DNA from: Planctomycetota bacterium
GTDB lineage: Bacteria; Planctomycetota; Phycisphaerae; Phycisphaerales; SM1A02
Assembly: GCA_017859745.1 (NCBI GenBank)
Contig: JAFMML010000011.1
Location: forward strand, 1 to 64,000
Reading direction: 5' to 3'
Length of the DNA: 64,000 nucleotides
In this document: positions 25,825 through 43,436 of the stretch, in pieces
Position numbering within the stretch: position 1 is the stretch's first letter
How the letters are laid out: the number at the start of each line of letters is the position of its first letter
Notes under the pieces: generated by a model
What the model saw: the letters and a program-made list of their open reading frames with translations, nothing else
Database searches by the model: none
Told to the model about the DNA's origin: nothing
Program-made: the position numbers and the translations under genes

Positions 25825-26502
25825 ATGCCGAAGCTGAGCAAAAGACGAGCCGCGAATGCCGGCATCGCTCCCGCGGAACCACTCAAGCCCCAGGACGCGA
25901 TCCCGGCGCTGCGACGGTTCAAGGCCGCCAAGTTCGACGAGACCGTCAACGTCGTCGTCAACCTCGGCATCGATCCCAAGCAGGCCGATCAGGCCCTGCG
26001 CGGATCGATCGCCATGCCCCACGGCATCGGCAAGAGCGTTCGGGTGGCGTGCTTCTGCAACCCAGACAAGGTCGAGGCCGCACTCGAGGCGGGCGCCGTC
26101 GCCGCCGGCGCGGACGACCTCGTCGAGAAGATCGACGGGGGCTGGTTCGACTTCGACGTCGCCGTGGCGAGCCCCGACATGATGCGAGTGGTCAGCCGCC
26201 TCGGCAAGGTGCTCGGGCCGAAGGGCCTCATGCCCAGTCCCAAGGCCGGCACCGTCACCCCCGACGTCGTCGGCGCGGTCAAGGAGTACTCCGCCGGCAA
26301 GCAGGAGTACCGCAACGACGCCGGCGGAAACATCCACTGCGTGCTTGGAAAGCTGAGCTTCGGAGACGACAAGCTCGTCGAGAACCTCCAGCACTTCCTC
26401 GCCACCATCGAGAAGATTCGGCCCTCGGCGGCCAAGGGCCAGTACCTGAAGCGGTGCGTGGTGCATTCGACCATGAGCCCCGCGGTGCCCGTCGCCGTCT
26501 GA
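25825..26502 (+). CDS. rplA: 50S ribosomal protein L1
   Basis: A 225-residue L1-stalk protein, starting one base after the rplK stop codon. Typical segments are KFDETVNVVVNLGIDPKQAD, SPDMMRVVSRLGKVLGPKGL and GLMPSPKAGTVT, all diagnostic of bacterial L1. In other bacteria L1 also represses its own operon by binding the leader RNA. Confidence 0.98.
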   Translation: MPKLSKRRAANAGIAPAEPLKPQDAIPALRRFKAAKFDETVNVVVNLGIDPKQADQALRGSIAMPHGIGKSVRVACFCNPDKVEAALEAGAVAAGADDLVEKIDGGWFDFDVAVASPDMMRVVSRLGKVLGPKGLMPSPKAGTVTPDVVGAVKEYSAGKQEYRNDAGGNIHCVLGKLSFGDDKLVENLQHFLATIEKIRPSAAKGQYLKRCVVHSTMSPAVPVAV

Positions 26503-26557
26503 TGTTCGGCCGCGGCAGCATCCGCCGGCCCGCCCCAAGCCCAGTCAGGGACCACCG

Positions 26558-27103
26558 ATGAGCAAGCCAGTCAAGGACATGATGGTCGCGGAGTACCGCC
26601 GACGATTCAGCGACGTCGATTCCGCGGTCGTGGTGGAGATCCGCGGCCTCGACGCCGAAGGCACCGCGGCCCTTCGCGGCGGCCTTCGCGAGAAGACCAT
26701 TCGCGTCTCGATCGTCAAGAACACCCTCGCCCGCAAGGCGTTCGCAGGCACCCCGCTCGAGGCTCTCGATCCCGCCCTGAAGGGTCCGTCGGCCCTCGTG
26801 TATGGCGGCGCCAGCGTCGTGGACGTCGCGCGGGAGCTCGTGGCGAAGATCAAGAAGGTCAAGCAACTCGAACTCAAGGCCGCGTGCCTCGACGGCATCC
26901 TCTACGAAGGCGTCGAAGGCGTGACCCGCTTGAGCACGATGCCCACCCGGGAGGAGGCCCAGACCGAGCTGGTGACCCTCGCCCTGTCGCCGGGACGCAA
27001 CCTGCTTGGAGCCGCCAAGGGCCCCGGAGGTCGCATCCTGGGCATCGTCAAGGAGATCCAGGAGCGTCTCGAGCGGGGTGAGACCATCTCGAAGGCGTCC
27101 TGA
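26558..27103 (+). CDS. rplJ: 50S ribosomal protein L10
   Basis: A 181-residue protein that anchors the L7/L12 stalk to the 23S rRNA. The N-terminal part has VVVEIRGLDAEGTAALRGGL and VSIVKNTLARKAF, and the C-terminal helix that binds L7/L12 dimers is at the end (ILGIVKEIQERLERGE). It is separated from rplA by 55 bases. Confidence 0.97.
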   Translation: MSKPVKDMMVAEYRRRFSDVDSAVVVEIRGLDAEGTAALRGGLREKTIRVSIVKNTLARKAFAGTPLEALDPALKGPSALVYGGASVVDVARELVAKIKKVKQLELKAACLDGILYEGVEGVTRLSTMPTREEAQTELVTLALSPGRNLLGAAKGPGGRILGIVKEIQERLERGETISKAS

Positions 27104-27106
27104 CCC

Positions 27107-27135
27107 GCTGCGGGATCGACGTCGGGTCCCGCAGC
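27107..27135 (+). terminator. Hairpin between rplJ and rplL (possible attenuator)
   Basis: GCTGCGGGA (27107-27115) pairs with TCCCGCAGC (27127-27135) around an 11-base loop, starting four bases after the rplJ stop codon. There is no T tract, so it may moderate transcription or protect the RNA end rather than terminate. Confidence 0.45.
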
Positions 27136-27238
27136 ATCGACATCGAACCCACCTGTCGGTGGCGACTGGCCCCCTCGGGGGTGAAATGCCGCGGCGTTGC
27201 GGCGCCTCTCGCCACCCTGTCGTGAACGGAGTGTTCCC

Positions 27239-27643
27239 ATGAGCGAAGACAAGACCTTCAGCGATTCGATCAAGACCATTGGCGACCAGATCGCCGGCCT
27301 CACCCTCAAGGACGCGGTCGACCTCGCGGACTACATGAAGGAGACCTACGGCATCGAGCCCGCCGCGGGCGGCGCCGTGATGATGGCCGCGGGCGGCGGC
27401 GGTGGCGGCGGTGGCGAAGAGGCCGCCGAGCAGACCGAGTTCGACGTGATTCTCGAGTCCGCCGGCGACAAGAAGATCGGCGTGATCAAGGCGGTCCGCG
27501 AGGCCACCGGCCTCGGTCTCAAGGAGGCCAAGGAACTCGTCGACGGCGCGCCCAAGGCCGTCAAGGAGAAGGTCTCCAAGGACGATGCGGACAAGCTGAA
27601 GGCCGCCCTCGAGGAGGCCGGCGCGACCGTCACCCTCAAGTGA
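27239..27643 (+). CDS. rplL: 50S ribosomal protein L7/L12
   Basis: A 134-residue stalk protein present in several copies per ribosome, recruiting translation GTPases. It has the N-terminal dimerisation helices, a Gly/Ala-rich hinge (eight consecutive Gly), and the C-terminal factor-binding domain ([17 protein letters not shown], then [20 protein letters not shown]). ATG 27239 is preceded by GGAG at 27228-27231. Compare the membrane-anchored paralogue-like protein at 45525. Confidence 0.98.
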   Translation: MSEDKTFSDSIKTIGDQIAGLTLKDAVDLADYMKETYGIEPAAGGAVMMAAGGGGGGGGEEAAEQTEFDVILESAGDKKIGVIKAVREATGLGLKEAKELVDGAPKAVKEKVSKDDADKLKAALEEAGATVTLK

Positions 27644-27654
27644 GCCGTCCCGGC

Positions 27655-27684
27655 GTCGGCGGCCCCTCTCGGGGGGCCGTCGGC
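27655..27684 (+). terminator. Hairpin after rplL (probable partial terminator)
   Basis: Bases 27655-27666 pair with 27673-27684, a 12-bp stem with two G-T pairs and a 6-base loop, 11 bases after the rplL stop codon. No U tract follows. A hairpin at this place commonly sets the ratio of ribosomal protein to RNA polymerase transcripts. Confidence 0.5.
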
Positions 27685-27813
27685 ACCGGACTCCCTTCCA
27701 TTGGGTGTCGTGGGCGACTTCTGGTCGCCGGCGAGCCCACCGGAGGGGTCACCAGAGGGCCGTTGAGATGGGGCGAGGGGGAGATTGTGTGGTCGGGACG
27801 GCCCTCGGACGGG

Positions 27814-27842
27814 TTGTCCCGAATCGATGGACCTGATAACCT
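27814..27842 (+). promoter_or_regulatory. Putative internal promoter for rpoBC
   Basis: TTGTCC (27814-27819) and TAACCT (27837-27842) are separated by 17 bases, 126 bases before the rpoB start. The 324-base gap between rplL and rpoB holds this element, the hairpin at 27655, and no gene. Confidence 0.45.
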
Positions 27843-27967
27843 GCAGGGCTTGGCGGGCGGCTCACCTTTGACCATTCGATCGAACTGAACAACGCGGCGA
27901 CGGACCGGCGGTCCGAGGCGGAAGCCCCGGATCCGGTCCGTGACGTCGTGTCGAGGGACTTGCGACG

Positions 27968-31825
<3,858 letters not shown>

Positions 31826-31895
31826 CCGCTCCCGAACCGTCCCCCACTTCGCCCGCCCCGCCCCATCACCGCACCCGCCACGAGAGCCGCATCCC

Positions 31896-36293
<4,398 letters not shown>

Positions 36294-36301
36294 TCGCTTC
36301 G

Positions 36302-36320
36302 GAACGACCTCGGGTCGTTC
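36302..36320 (+). terminator. Hairpin immediately after rpoC
   Basis: GAACGACC (36302-36309) and GGTCGTTC (36313-36320) form an 8-bp stem with a 3-base loop, nine bases after the stop codon. Only AA follows, so it may be the first of two tandem terminators. Confidence 0.5.
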
Positions 36321-36357
36321 AACCCCCAGGCGCTCGCGACGCCCCTCGATTCTCCTT

Positions 36358-36390
36358 CACCGCCTCCGTTCCCGGGGGCGGTGTTCTCTT
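36358..36390 (+). terminator. Rho-independent terminator of the rplK-rpoC operon
   Basis: CACCGCCTCC (36358-36367) pairs with GGGGGCGGTG (36374-36383), 10 bp with one G-T pair, followed by TTCTCTT. It is the clearest intrinsic terminator of the large operon. The remaining gap to 36600 shows no gene. Confidence 0.8.
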
Positions 36391-36600
36391 GCGCCGGCGG
36401 CGTGGCGGCCTCTCGGATCAGGCGGCATCTCCCATGCCCGCGACAGCGGTCCTCCTGCGCGCTACCGCGTTCCGCATCGGAGCATGCGACCCTCCGGCGC
36501 GATGCGAACAACCGCCGGCGGCGACGCGTTCGATCGCCGAAGTCGCCCCCTCGACTTGTGCCGAACCGCCGCTCCCCCGATCATCTGGTGGGGAACATGC

Positions 36601-36686
36601 GCCGGTGTGGCGGAACTGGCAGACGCGACGGATTCAAAATCCGTTGCCCCGGAAGGGGCGTGCAGGTTCGATTCCTGTCACCGGCA
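36601..36686 (+). tRNA. tRNA-Leu (anticodon CAA)
   Basis: An 86-base class II tRNA with acceptor GCCGGTG/CACCGGC, anticodon stem ACGGA/TCCGT around loop TTCAAAA (anticodon CAA, reading TTG), a long variable arm (GCCCC..GGGGC) and T arm CAGG-TTCGATT-CCTG. The discriminator is A. A weak promoter (TTGTGC at 36556, TCATCT at 36581) precedes it. Confidence 0.96.
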
Positions 36687-36723
36687 TGATCCAACCTCGA
36701 GCCCGATCTCGATCCGATCTCGT

Positions 36724-36754
36724 GCCGACCCGTCTCGATCCGAGGCGGGTCGGC
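36724..36754 (+). terminator. Hairpin downstream of tRNA-Leu
   Basis: GCCGACCCG (36724-36732) and CGGGTCGGC (36746-36754) form a 9-bp stem, 37 bases after the tRNA. No T tract follows. The rest of the gap to guaB shows nothing recognisable. Confidence 0.4.
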
Positions 36755-36945
36755 CGGCGTTCGGGGGGCATCGGTCTTCGACACCCGTCGGGGCGTTCGG
36801 ATCACCCCCGCTCTCGCATCGACGCGGCGAGTCGTCGAGACCGACGATGCTGGTCGTTGAAGGGCTCGGCTCGGAGTGATCTTCGGCCGTTCCAACCCCC
36901 TCGCGGCGATCTTGCGGCGCCGACCGCCTGCGCACCCCGCAATCA

Positions 36946-38424
36946 CTACTCCTCGACGGCCGCCACCGTGTAGTTGGAGCTCTCTCGAGTGATCACGATG
37001 TCGTGGGGATGGCTCTCGACGACGCTCGCAGCCGAGACCCGGACGAAGCGTGCCTCGCGGCGAAACTCCTCGATGGTCGCGGTGCCGCAGTAGCCCATGG
37101 CCGCCCGGACGCCGCCGACCATCTGGTAGACGAACTCCGACAAGGTGCCGCGATACGGCACGCGCCCCTCGACGCCTTCGGGAACGAACTTCCGGCTTCC
37201 CTCGCGCTGGCCGTACCGATCCGCACTTCCGGCGGCCATGGCGCCCTCGCTGCCCATGCCGCGGTAGGCCTTGAATCGCCGACCTCGATGCAGCACGAGT
37301 TCCCCGGGACTCTCCTCGAGGCCCGCGAACAGGCCGCCGAGCATCACCGCCGAGGCGCCGGCGGCGAGGGCCTTGGCGATGTCTCCGCTCTGACGAATGC
37401 CGCCGTCGGCGATGACCGGGACGCCCGCGGGCTCCGCCGCCCGCACCGCGTTCATGATCGCGGTGATCTGGGGAACGCCGACCCCCGTCACCACGCGGGT
37501 CGTGCAGATCGAGCCGGGGCCGATGCCGACCTTGATCGCGTCGGCGCCGGCGTCGATCAGCGCCTTCGCTCCCTCTTCGGTCGCGACGTTTCCTGCGATC
37601 ACCTCGATCGGCGCGCGGGACTTGATCCAGCGCAAGGTCTCCAGCACGTTGCGGCTGTGACCGTGGGCCGTGTCCACGACCAGCACATCCGCCTCGGCCT
37701 CGAGCAGCGCTTCGACCCGATCGAACGCCAGAACGCCGACGGCGCCGCCCACCCGAAGACGACCGCGGTCGTCCCGGCAGGCCTGGGGATGCGTCCGCAG
37801 ATTGTCGATGTCCCGCATGGTGATCATGCCGGCGAGATGCCCTTCGCCATCGACGAGAAGCAGCTTCTCGACCCGGGCCTCGTTGAGGATGCCCTCCGCC
37901 TCGGCCAGCGTCGTCGCCGGCGAAGCGGTGACGAGGTTGCGGCCGGTCATGATCTCGTCGACTCGTGTCTGGGCGGGATCGCCCTGCAGGAACTTCATGT
38001 CCCGTCGGGTCAGGATGCCGACGACGCGGCTCCGCCCCCCGCCATCCTCGGTCACCGGGAATCCGCTGACGCGGTGTTCCCGCATCAACTCCATGGCCCG
38101 GGCCGCCGAGTCGCGAGGCGCCAACGCCACCGGATCCGCAATGACGCCATTCTCGCTGCGCTTGACGGTCGCGACCTCGCGGGCCTCCCGCTCGGGCGGC
38201 ATGTTGCGATGGACGAGGCCGATGCCGCCCTCCTGGGCGAGGGCGATGGCAAGGCCCGCCTCGGTGACGGTGTCCATGGGGGCCGAGATCACGGGGATCT
38301 CGAGACGGATGGATCGGGTGAGGCGGGTGGAGACGTCGGCCGCGTCCGGGGTGACCTCGCTGGCCCGCGGCAGCAGCAGCACGTCGTCGAAGGTGATTCC
38401 GTCCTGGACGATCTTGTCGCTCAT
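36946..38424 (-). CDS. guaB: Inosine-5'-monophosphate dehydrogenase
   Basis: A 492-residue NAD-dependent enzyme converting IMP to XMP, the committed step of GMP synthesis. It begins [19 protein letters not shown], the typical N terminus. Two CBS domains are inserted (about 95-210; [31 protein letters not shown]). The active-site loop [11 protein letters not shown] places the catalytic Cys at about 305, and the mobile flap has the Arg-Tyr dyad in DRYGQ. Full length. It is divergent from the PilT operon. Confidence 0.97.
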   Translation of the reverse strand: MSDKIVQDGITFDDVLLLPRASEVTPDAADVSTRLTRSIRLEIPVISAPMDTVTEAGLAIALAQEGGIGLVHRNMPPEREAREVATVKRSENGVIADPVALAPRDSAARAMELMREHRVSGFPVTEDGGGRSRVVGILTRRDMKFLQGDPAQTRVDEIMTGRNLVTASPATTLAEAEGILNEARVEKLLLVDGEGHLAGMITMRDIDNLRTHPQACRDDRGRLRVGGAVGVLAFDRVEALLEAEADVLVVDTAHGHSRNVLETLRWIKSRAPIEVIAGNVATEEGAKALIDAGADAIKVGIGPGSICTTRVVTGVGVPQITAIMNAVRAAEPAGVPVIADGGIRQSGDIAKALAAGASAVMLGGLFAGLEESPGELVLHRGRRFKAYRGMGSEGAMAAGSADRYGQREGSRKFVPEGVEGRVPYRGTLSEFVYQMVGGVRAAMGYCGTATIEEFRREARFVRVSAASVVESHPHDIVITRESSNYTVAAVEE

Positions 38425-38479
38425 CCGCGGATGATCCTCCGACCCCCGTCCGCCTGTCAATCGAAGACGCCGCAACCCC

Positions 38480-38508
38480 TTCGAGCCGAGGGGCGGATCT
38501 GCTACTCT
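38480..38508 (+). promoter_or_regulatory. Putative promoter of the PilT operon
   Basis: TTCGAG (38480-38485) and TACTCT (38503-38508) are separated by 17 bases, about 100 bases before the PilT start codon, in the divergent gap with guaB. Confidence 0.45.
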
Positions 38509-38611
38509 TGTGGGCTCGGCGCCGGTCGCCGAGGGACCCCCGCGGCACGCGTAAGCCACCCCCTCGAGCAGGACCCACGCCGGCCCCCGCCGGCCACGGA
38601 GCGAGACGAGC

Positions 38612-39745
38612 TTGGAAGCGACGGAACTGACCAGCCGCCCCGTGCACCACGACCGCGGAACCACCGCGGGCGAGGGCACCAAGAACTGGCGGTCGTACCT
38701 CAAGGCCTCGATCGAACTTGGAGCGAGCGATCTGATCCTCAAGGTCGATCAGCCGCCCCGCGTCCGAGTCCGGGGTTCGTTGAAGCCCCTGTCCACGGGC
38801 GCGATCCCGATGGACCTGATGTTCCAGATCGCCAAGGACGTGCTGGACGTCAACCAGTACGAGATCTTCTGCCGCAAGGGCTCGATCGACTTCGCCTACG
38901 ACTACGACGATCGCAACCGCTTCCGAGTGAATCTGTTCATGGCCCGGGGCAAGCCGTCGTTCGCGGCCCGACTGATCACCTCGAACATCAAGCGGTTCGA
39001 GGACCTCTACCTTCCGCCGGTGCTCGGCGACATCGCGATGAGCGCCCAGGGGCTCATCCTGTTCTCCGGCGTGACCGGTTCGGGCAAGAGCACCTCGATC
39101 GCCTCGATGCTGCAGTACGTGAACGAGCGCAAGCGCGTCCACATCGTCACCATCGAGGACCCGATCGAGTACATCTTCAACGACGACAAGGCGATCATCA
39201 ACCAGCGAGAGGTCGGGATCGACTGCGTCAACTTCAACGAGGCGCTCCGAGCCCTCGTTCGCGAGAATCCCGACGTGGTCCTCGTCGGCGAGATGCGCGA
39301 CTACGAGACGTTCGAGGCCGCCATCCGCGCCGCCGAGACCGGTCACCTCGTGTTCGGAACCATCCACGCCAGCTCGGCCTGGCAGACCTTCGGTCGCATC
39401 TACGACCTCTTTCCCGAAGGCGAACGCGATCAGATCCGCAAACTGCTCGCGTACAACCTCCGGGCGATCGTCTACCAGAAGCTGCTCCCGACCCTGCACG
39501 AGGACATCGCCCGGATCCCGGCCCTCGAGATCCTGATCAACACCCCGATCGTCCAGAAGTACATTCTCGAGGCTCGCGAGGGCGAACTGCTCGAGATCAT
39601 CAAGCAGAGCCACGAGGAGGGGATGCTGGACTTCACCAGCGCCCTCGTGAACCTCGTCGAGTCGGAGTACATCCACCACAAGGTGGCGCTCTCCAACACG
39701 CCCAAGCCCGAGGAGCTCAAGATGCGCCTCAAGGGCATCTCCTGA
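38612..39745 (+). CDS. pilT: PilT-type pilus retraction ATPase
   Basis: A 377-residue hexameric ATPase of the PilT/PilU class. Visible motifs are Walker A GVTGSGKST (about 152), the Asp box TIEDPIEYIF, Walker B NPDVVLVGEMRD and the His box HLVFGTIHASSAW. The C terminus (LLPTLHEDIARIPALEIL) matches PilT, and LPTLH replaces the usual zinc-free PilT region. TTG 38612 is supported by GGAG ten bases upstream and by the family length. It is first in an operon with two membrane proteins. Normally PilT powers pilus retraction at the inner-membrane platform. Confidence 0.9.
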   Translation: MEATELTSRPVHHDRGTTAGEGTKNWRSYLKASIELGASDLILKVDQPPRVRVRGSLKPLSTGAIPMDLMFQIAKDVLDVNQYEIFCRKGSIDFAYDYDDRNRFRVNLFMARGKPSFAARLITSNIKRFEDLYLPPVLGDIAMSAQGLILFSGVTGSGKSTSIASMLQYVNERKRVHIVTIEDPIEYIFNDDKAIINQREVGIDCVNFNEALRALVRENPDVVLVGEMRDYETFEAAIRAAETGHLVFGTIHASSAWQTFGRIYDLFPEGERDQIRKLLAYNLRAIVYQKLLPTLHEDIARIPALEILINTPIVQKYILEAREGELLEIIKQSHEEGMLDFTSALVNLVESEYIHHKVALSNTPKPEELKMRLKGIS

Positions 39746-39779
39746 CTCCGGACCCGCACGCTCGAGGGAGGCCCCCCCG

Positions 39780-41489
39780 GTGCCCATCGCGTTCGAACCG
39801 AACATCCCATCCATCCTTGCGGCGACCGCCGACGCGGCGTTCCTCGCAAGCTTCATCAAGCCGGTGCTGCTGCTGGCGTCGTTCCTCCCCTTCGCCTGGG
39901 TGATCTCCTCGCGATTGGAGCCCGACGCCCGCATCAATCGGATGAACGTCGCGGCGTGGAACGCGGCGTTCGTGGGCACCGCCATCGCGGCGCTCGCTGC
40001 GGCACTTCTGATCCCGATCTTCTGGGTGGGCTGGCCGATCGCGGTTCTGCTGCTCGTCGGTGTGCTCTTCGCCTATTGGAAGATCCGCGACGCCAAGGTC
40101 CCCGAGGATCGCCGCTTCAAGCTCTTCAGCGGCGAGATGCAGGCGAAGCTCGAGGCCCGGCGGGCCCGTCGGGGCATCGCCGCGGCGCAGATCGCCTTCA
40201 CGGGCCCCGATGGGGTGGCGCGCAACGTGCCCGAAAAGGACGACGAGCTCTTCCCGATCCACATGCGGGTGGAGGATCTGCTCGTTCCGGCACTCGAGCG
40301 TCGTGCGAGTCGCGTCGAGATCCTGCCGGGCCGCAACGGCATCGTCGCGTCGGCGCTCGTCGACGGGGTCCGGGTGGCGCTCGCCAAGCTCTCCCCCGAG
40401 GAGACGCCGCCGATCCTGGACTACATCAAGCGACAGGCGGACCTCGACGTCGAGGATCGCCGCAGGCTTCAGGAGGCCGAGTTCAGACTCCGAGGGCCGA
40501 CCGGCGATGCCGCGGTGACCCTGACCACATCCGGGTCCTCCGCGGGGCAGACCCTCCGGCTGGAGTTCGATCGGCGAACCCGCCTCGGCCGCAGCTACGA
40601 CACCCTCGGCCTGCATCAGAACCAGAAGGCCGTGCTCGCCCCGCTCACCGAGCCGGAGCACCGTCATGGCGTGGTGCTGGTGACGGCGCCGGCGGGACAG
40701 GGACTGACCACCACCGGATACGCGCTGCTCGGCCGGCACGACGCGTTCACGTGCAACATCAAGACCCTCGAGGAGAAGGTCGAGTTCGATCTCGAAGGCG
40801 TCGACCATGTCGGCTGGACCACGTCCGATCCGACCACGCCGTTCGCCACCACGCTGCAGTCGATGCTGCGTCGCGATCCCGACATCATGCTCGTCGGGGC
40901 GACCAACGAGCCCCGGGTGCTTTCGACGGCTGCTGGACCGGGGCCGGATGGACCGCTTCTGTACGTCCTGATGCAGCAACCCGGCGTCGCCGCCGCGATC
41001 ACCGAGTGGTGCCGAAGCGTCGGCGATCTCAAGGCCGCATCCCGAGGTCTGCGGGCGGTGACCACGCAGCGCCTCATGCGGACGCTCTGCCCCAACTGCA
41101 AGCAGCCCGCCCAGACCGCCCCCGATCAGTTGCGGAAGCTCGGCATCCCGGAGCGGGCCGCCGGACAGATTCAAAGAGCCGTTGGCAAGATCCAGCCGGC
41201 CCGCAACCGCATCGAGGACTGTCCGGTCTGTCAGGGATCCGGCTACCTCGGTCAGGTCGCCGTCTTCGAGGTGATGCCAGTCGACGACGACGTGCGGGCT
41301 CAGTTGCTCGCGGGGGATCTCAAGGCCGCCGTCGCCGAGGCCCGCCGCAAGAAGATGCTGCTCCTTCCGGAGGCGGCGCTCGCCAAGGTCGTCGCCGGCG
41401 AGACCAGCCTCGAGGAGTTCGCCCGCGTCTTCGCCCCCAAGTCCGCCGCTCGCCCCTCCGCCCCCCGTGGGAGCGCCGCCAAGTCATGA
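39780..41489 (+). CDS. Membrane-anchored GspE/PilB-like protein with degenerate ATPase motifs
   Basis: A 569-residue protein; GTG 39780 follows a GGGAGG site. Residues about 24-96 hold three hydrophobic segments (FIKPVLLLASFLPFAWVI; AFVGTAIAALAAALLIPIF; WPIAVLLLVGVLFAYW). The rest aligns by eye with GspE/PilB: RASRVEILPG for ASDIHIEP, and VVLVTAPAGQGLTTT (about 300-314) for ILVTGPTGSGKTTT. The Walker A Lys is Leu. Walker B is RRDPDIMLVGATNEP, with the catalytic Glu replaced, and the His box is gone. The tetracysteine zinc element of GspE remains (CPNC...CPVC). It is probably a non-catalytic, membrane-bound partner of the ATPase next door. Confidence 0.85.
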   Translation: MPIAFEPNIPSILAATADAAFLASFIKPVLLLASFLPFAWVISSRLEPDARINRMNVAAWNAAFVGTAIAALAAALLIPIFWVGWPIAVLLLVGVLFAYWKIRDAKVPEDRRFKLFSGEMQAKLEARRARRGIAAAQIAFTGPDGVARNVPEKDDELFPIHMRVEDLLVPALERRASRVEILPGRNGIVASALVDGVRVALAKLSPEETPPILDYIKRQADLDVEDRRRLQEAEFRLRGPTGDAAVTLTTSGSSAGQTLRLEFDRRTRLGRSYDTLGLHQNQKAVLAPLTEPEHRHGVVLVTAPAGQGLTTTGYALLGRHDAFTCNIKTLEEKVEFDLEGVDHVGWTTSDPTTPFATTLQSMLRRDPDIMLVGATNEPRVLSTAAGPGPDGPLLYVLMQQPGVAAAITEWCRSVGDLKAASRGLRAVTTQRLMRTLCPNCKQPAQTAPDQLRKLGIPERAAGQIQRAVGKIQPARNRIEDCPVCQGSGYLGQVAVFEVMPVDDDVRAQLLAGDLKAAVAEARRKKMLLLPEAALAKVVAGETSLEEFARVFAPKSAARPSAPRGSAAKS

Positions 41490-43150
41490 GCATCGCCCTC
41501 AACCTTCTCGTCATCGCCCTCGTCCTGCTGATCGCCTACTGGTGGGCGAATCAGGGCGCGTTCGGAGGCTTCCTCCATCTGCTGTGCGTGCTCGCGGCCG
41601 CGACCATCGCGTTCGCGGTGTGGGAGCCGCTTTCGCTCTGGCTCCTTTCGCTCGGGGGACTTCGCGTCTATGCCTGGGGCATCGGCCTGCTGCTGCCGTT
41701 TGCGGTGATGCTGTTCGTCTTCCGCCTCGCCAGCGATCGCATCGTCCCGGACAACCTCAACTTTCCGGCATCGCTCAACTACGTCCTCGGCGGCGCCTTC
41801 GGCGCGGCCTCCGGCATCGTGAGCATGGGCATCGTGCTGCTCGGCGGTGGTCTGCTGCAGAGCCAGTCCGAGCTGCTTGGGCACGCGGGATGGTCGCGAT
41901 CCTCGCAGTCGCAGGGCCGTCCGGCAGCGCCCTCGCAAGGACTCTGGCTTCCGGCCCACACGATCACGGCCGACATCTTCGCGAACCTCAGCGCAGGCGC
42001 GATGTCGCCCGAGAGCGGATCGGCGAGCCTGAAGAACCGGCAGCCCGACTTCGATCGCGTCTCGATGGGACTCGCCCGGGACGGAGCCTACGACGGCAAG
42101 AGCGCCATCGCGATCGCGCCAAGCGCCGTCGAACTGCTCGGCGCCGCCTTCAGCCCCGCGATGACGCTGCCTGCCGCACTCGGCGGCAGCCAACCGATCT
42201 ACGCGGTGGGCCTCCAGTTCAGCCAGCCCTCCTTCGACTTCGGCGAGCAGTTTCGCATGTCCGCCTCGCAGGTTCGCCTGATCGGAGACTCGAACCGCGA
42301 CCAGACGGCCCCGACCGCACACCCGGTCGGATGGACCTCGGCACTCGCCGGCGGCGGGCGGGGGTTCTTCGGTTTCGACGACATCTCCAACTACCTGACC
42401 AGCCCTCCGGGGCAGCAGCAGGTCGATGCGTGGCTGCTGTTCAAGGGCAACGAGCTCGAAGGCGCAGCGCCTCGATTCGTGCAGGTCAAGGGCCTTCGCA
42501 TCCCCATCACCTCGATCGAGCAGCTCGATCCCGGCGCCATGATGGCGAAGGTCATGGGTCAGGGCGAAGTGCAGCCGCCGGAGTTCGATCCGTCGCTGCG
42601 CACGGTGGCGGGCAACGACCTCAAGGTCGACAACACCCTTGGACAGCTGCAGCTGTCGCGCAACGACATCCCCGGCATGCGGGAGACCGACCAGTACCTG
42701 ACCGAAGGCAAGGGCGAGTTCCCCTCGAAGTCCCCCCGACGAGTCAACAAGAGCCTGAAGATCAAGGGCATCTTCGAGCCGGAAGGCACCCGGGTGGTCC
42801 AGCTGAACATCACCCGCGGACGCAGCCCGATCGACATCTGGGACTCGCCGGCTCGCGAGCAGGCCGGCGCCGACGCGGGGCTGTTCCTCGTCGACGCCGA
42901 GGGTCGCAGCTACGCCCCGATCGGCTACTTCTGGAAGCGCCGCAACGAGGGCGAGGTCGAGATCATGCTCGATCCGGTGCGAGGTGTTCGGTCGATCGAC
43001 GGCTTCCCCTCGCAGGGCGCGGCCACGGCGGACGAACTGTTCGCGATCTACCGGGTCGGCGCCCAGTCGAAGCTGAAGGCCGTCCGCCTCGGCGACATCC
43101 AGATCGCCAACGCCGACACCGACGTCGCGGCCCAGAACGGCCGTCGCTGA
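41486..43150 (+). CDS. Large membrane protein with CvpA-like N terminus
   Basis: A 554-residue protein starting inside the stop codon of the preceding gene (ATGA overlap). The first 120 residues hold four hydrophobic segments (LNLLVIALVLLIAYWW, LHLLCVLAAATIAFAVW, YAWGIGLLLPFAVMLFVF, GAASGIVSMGIVLLGGGLL) arranged as in CvpA/colicin-V-production proteins. A long extracytoplasmic part of about 420 residues follows with no recognised motif; it contains LPITS-like beta segments (VQVKGLRIPITSIEQ) and a Glu/Asp-rich C-terminal domain. Its operon with pilT and the pseudo-ATPase suggests one membrane assembly. Function is unknown. Confidence 0.75.
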   Translation: MSIALNLLVIALVLLIAYWWANQGAFGGFLHLLCVLAAATIAFAVWEPLSLWLLSLGGLRVYAWGIGLLLPFAVMLFVFRLASDRIVPDNLNFPASLNYVLGGAFGAASGIVSMGIVLLGGGLLQSQSELLGHAGWSRSSQSQGRPAAPSQGLWLPAHTITADIFANLSAGAMSPESGSASLKNRQPDFDRVSMGLARDGAYDGKSAIAIAPSAVELLGAAFSPAMTLPAALGGSQPIYAVGLQFSQPSFDFGEQFRMSASQVRLIGDSNRDQTAPTAHPVGWTSALAGGGRGFFGFDDISNYLTSPPGQQQVDAWLLFKGNELEGAAPRFVQVKGLRIPITSIEQLDPGAMMAKVMGQGEVQPPEFDPSLRTVAGNDLKVDNTLGQLQLSRNDIPGMRETDQYLTEGKGEFPSKSPRRVNKSLKIKGIFEPEGTRVVQLNITRGRSPIDIWDSPAREQAGADAGLFLVDAEGRSYAPIGYFWKRRNEGEVEIMLDPVRGVRSIDGFPSQGAATADELFAIYRVGAQSKLKAVRLGDIQIANADTDVAAQNGRR

Positions 43151-43436
43151 GCTTGCCGATCGAGTCCGCCCGCTCGTCGATCGGCACACACCACCTTCGC
43201 CCACTCCCACGGCCGAGCGACCGACGTTCAAGACCTCGCCAGGCACCGTTGGGGCTTCAGGATTCCGCAGCTCCCCGGGGAGCCCCGGGATGCGTCATCC
43301 CAGCGGTCGGGCACGCACGGTGCCGCCGCCGTGGAACACGCGTCTCGGCGGCGGATCGAGTGCGGGCCCATCGCCCGACCGTCGATCCAATCACCGTCAC
43401 CGTCGCCGTGGCCGGCGCCGGCAGCTCCCGACGACC

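Noticed and set aside
21320-25882. Minus-strand open frame of about 1500 codons opposite the amidohydrolase and metallopeptidase genes
   Set aside because: It is antisense to well-supported genes with catalytic motifs and reads as Arg/Gly/Asp-rich low-complexity protein without motifs; long antisense frames are expected in high-G+C DNA.
36294-36600. Small gene between rpoC and tRNA-Leu
   Set aside because: The gap is occupied by two terminators and shows no coding pattern.
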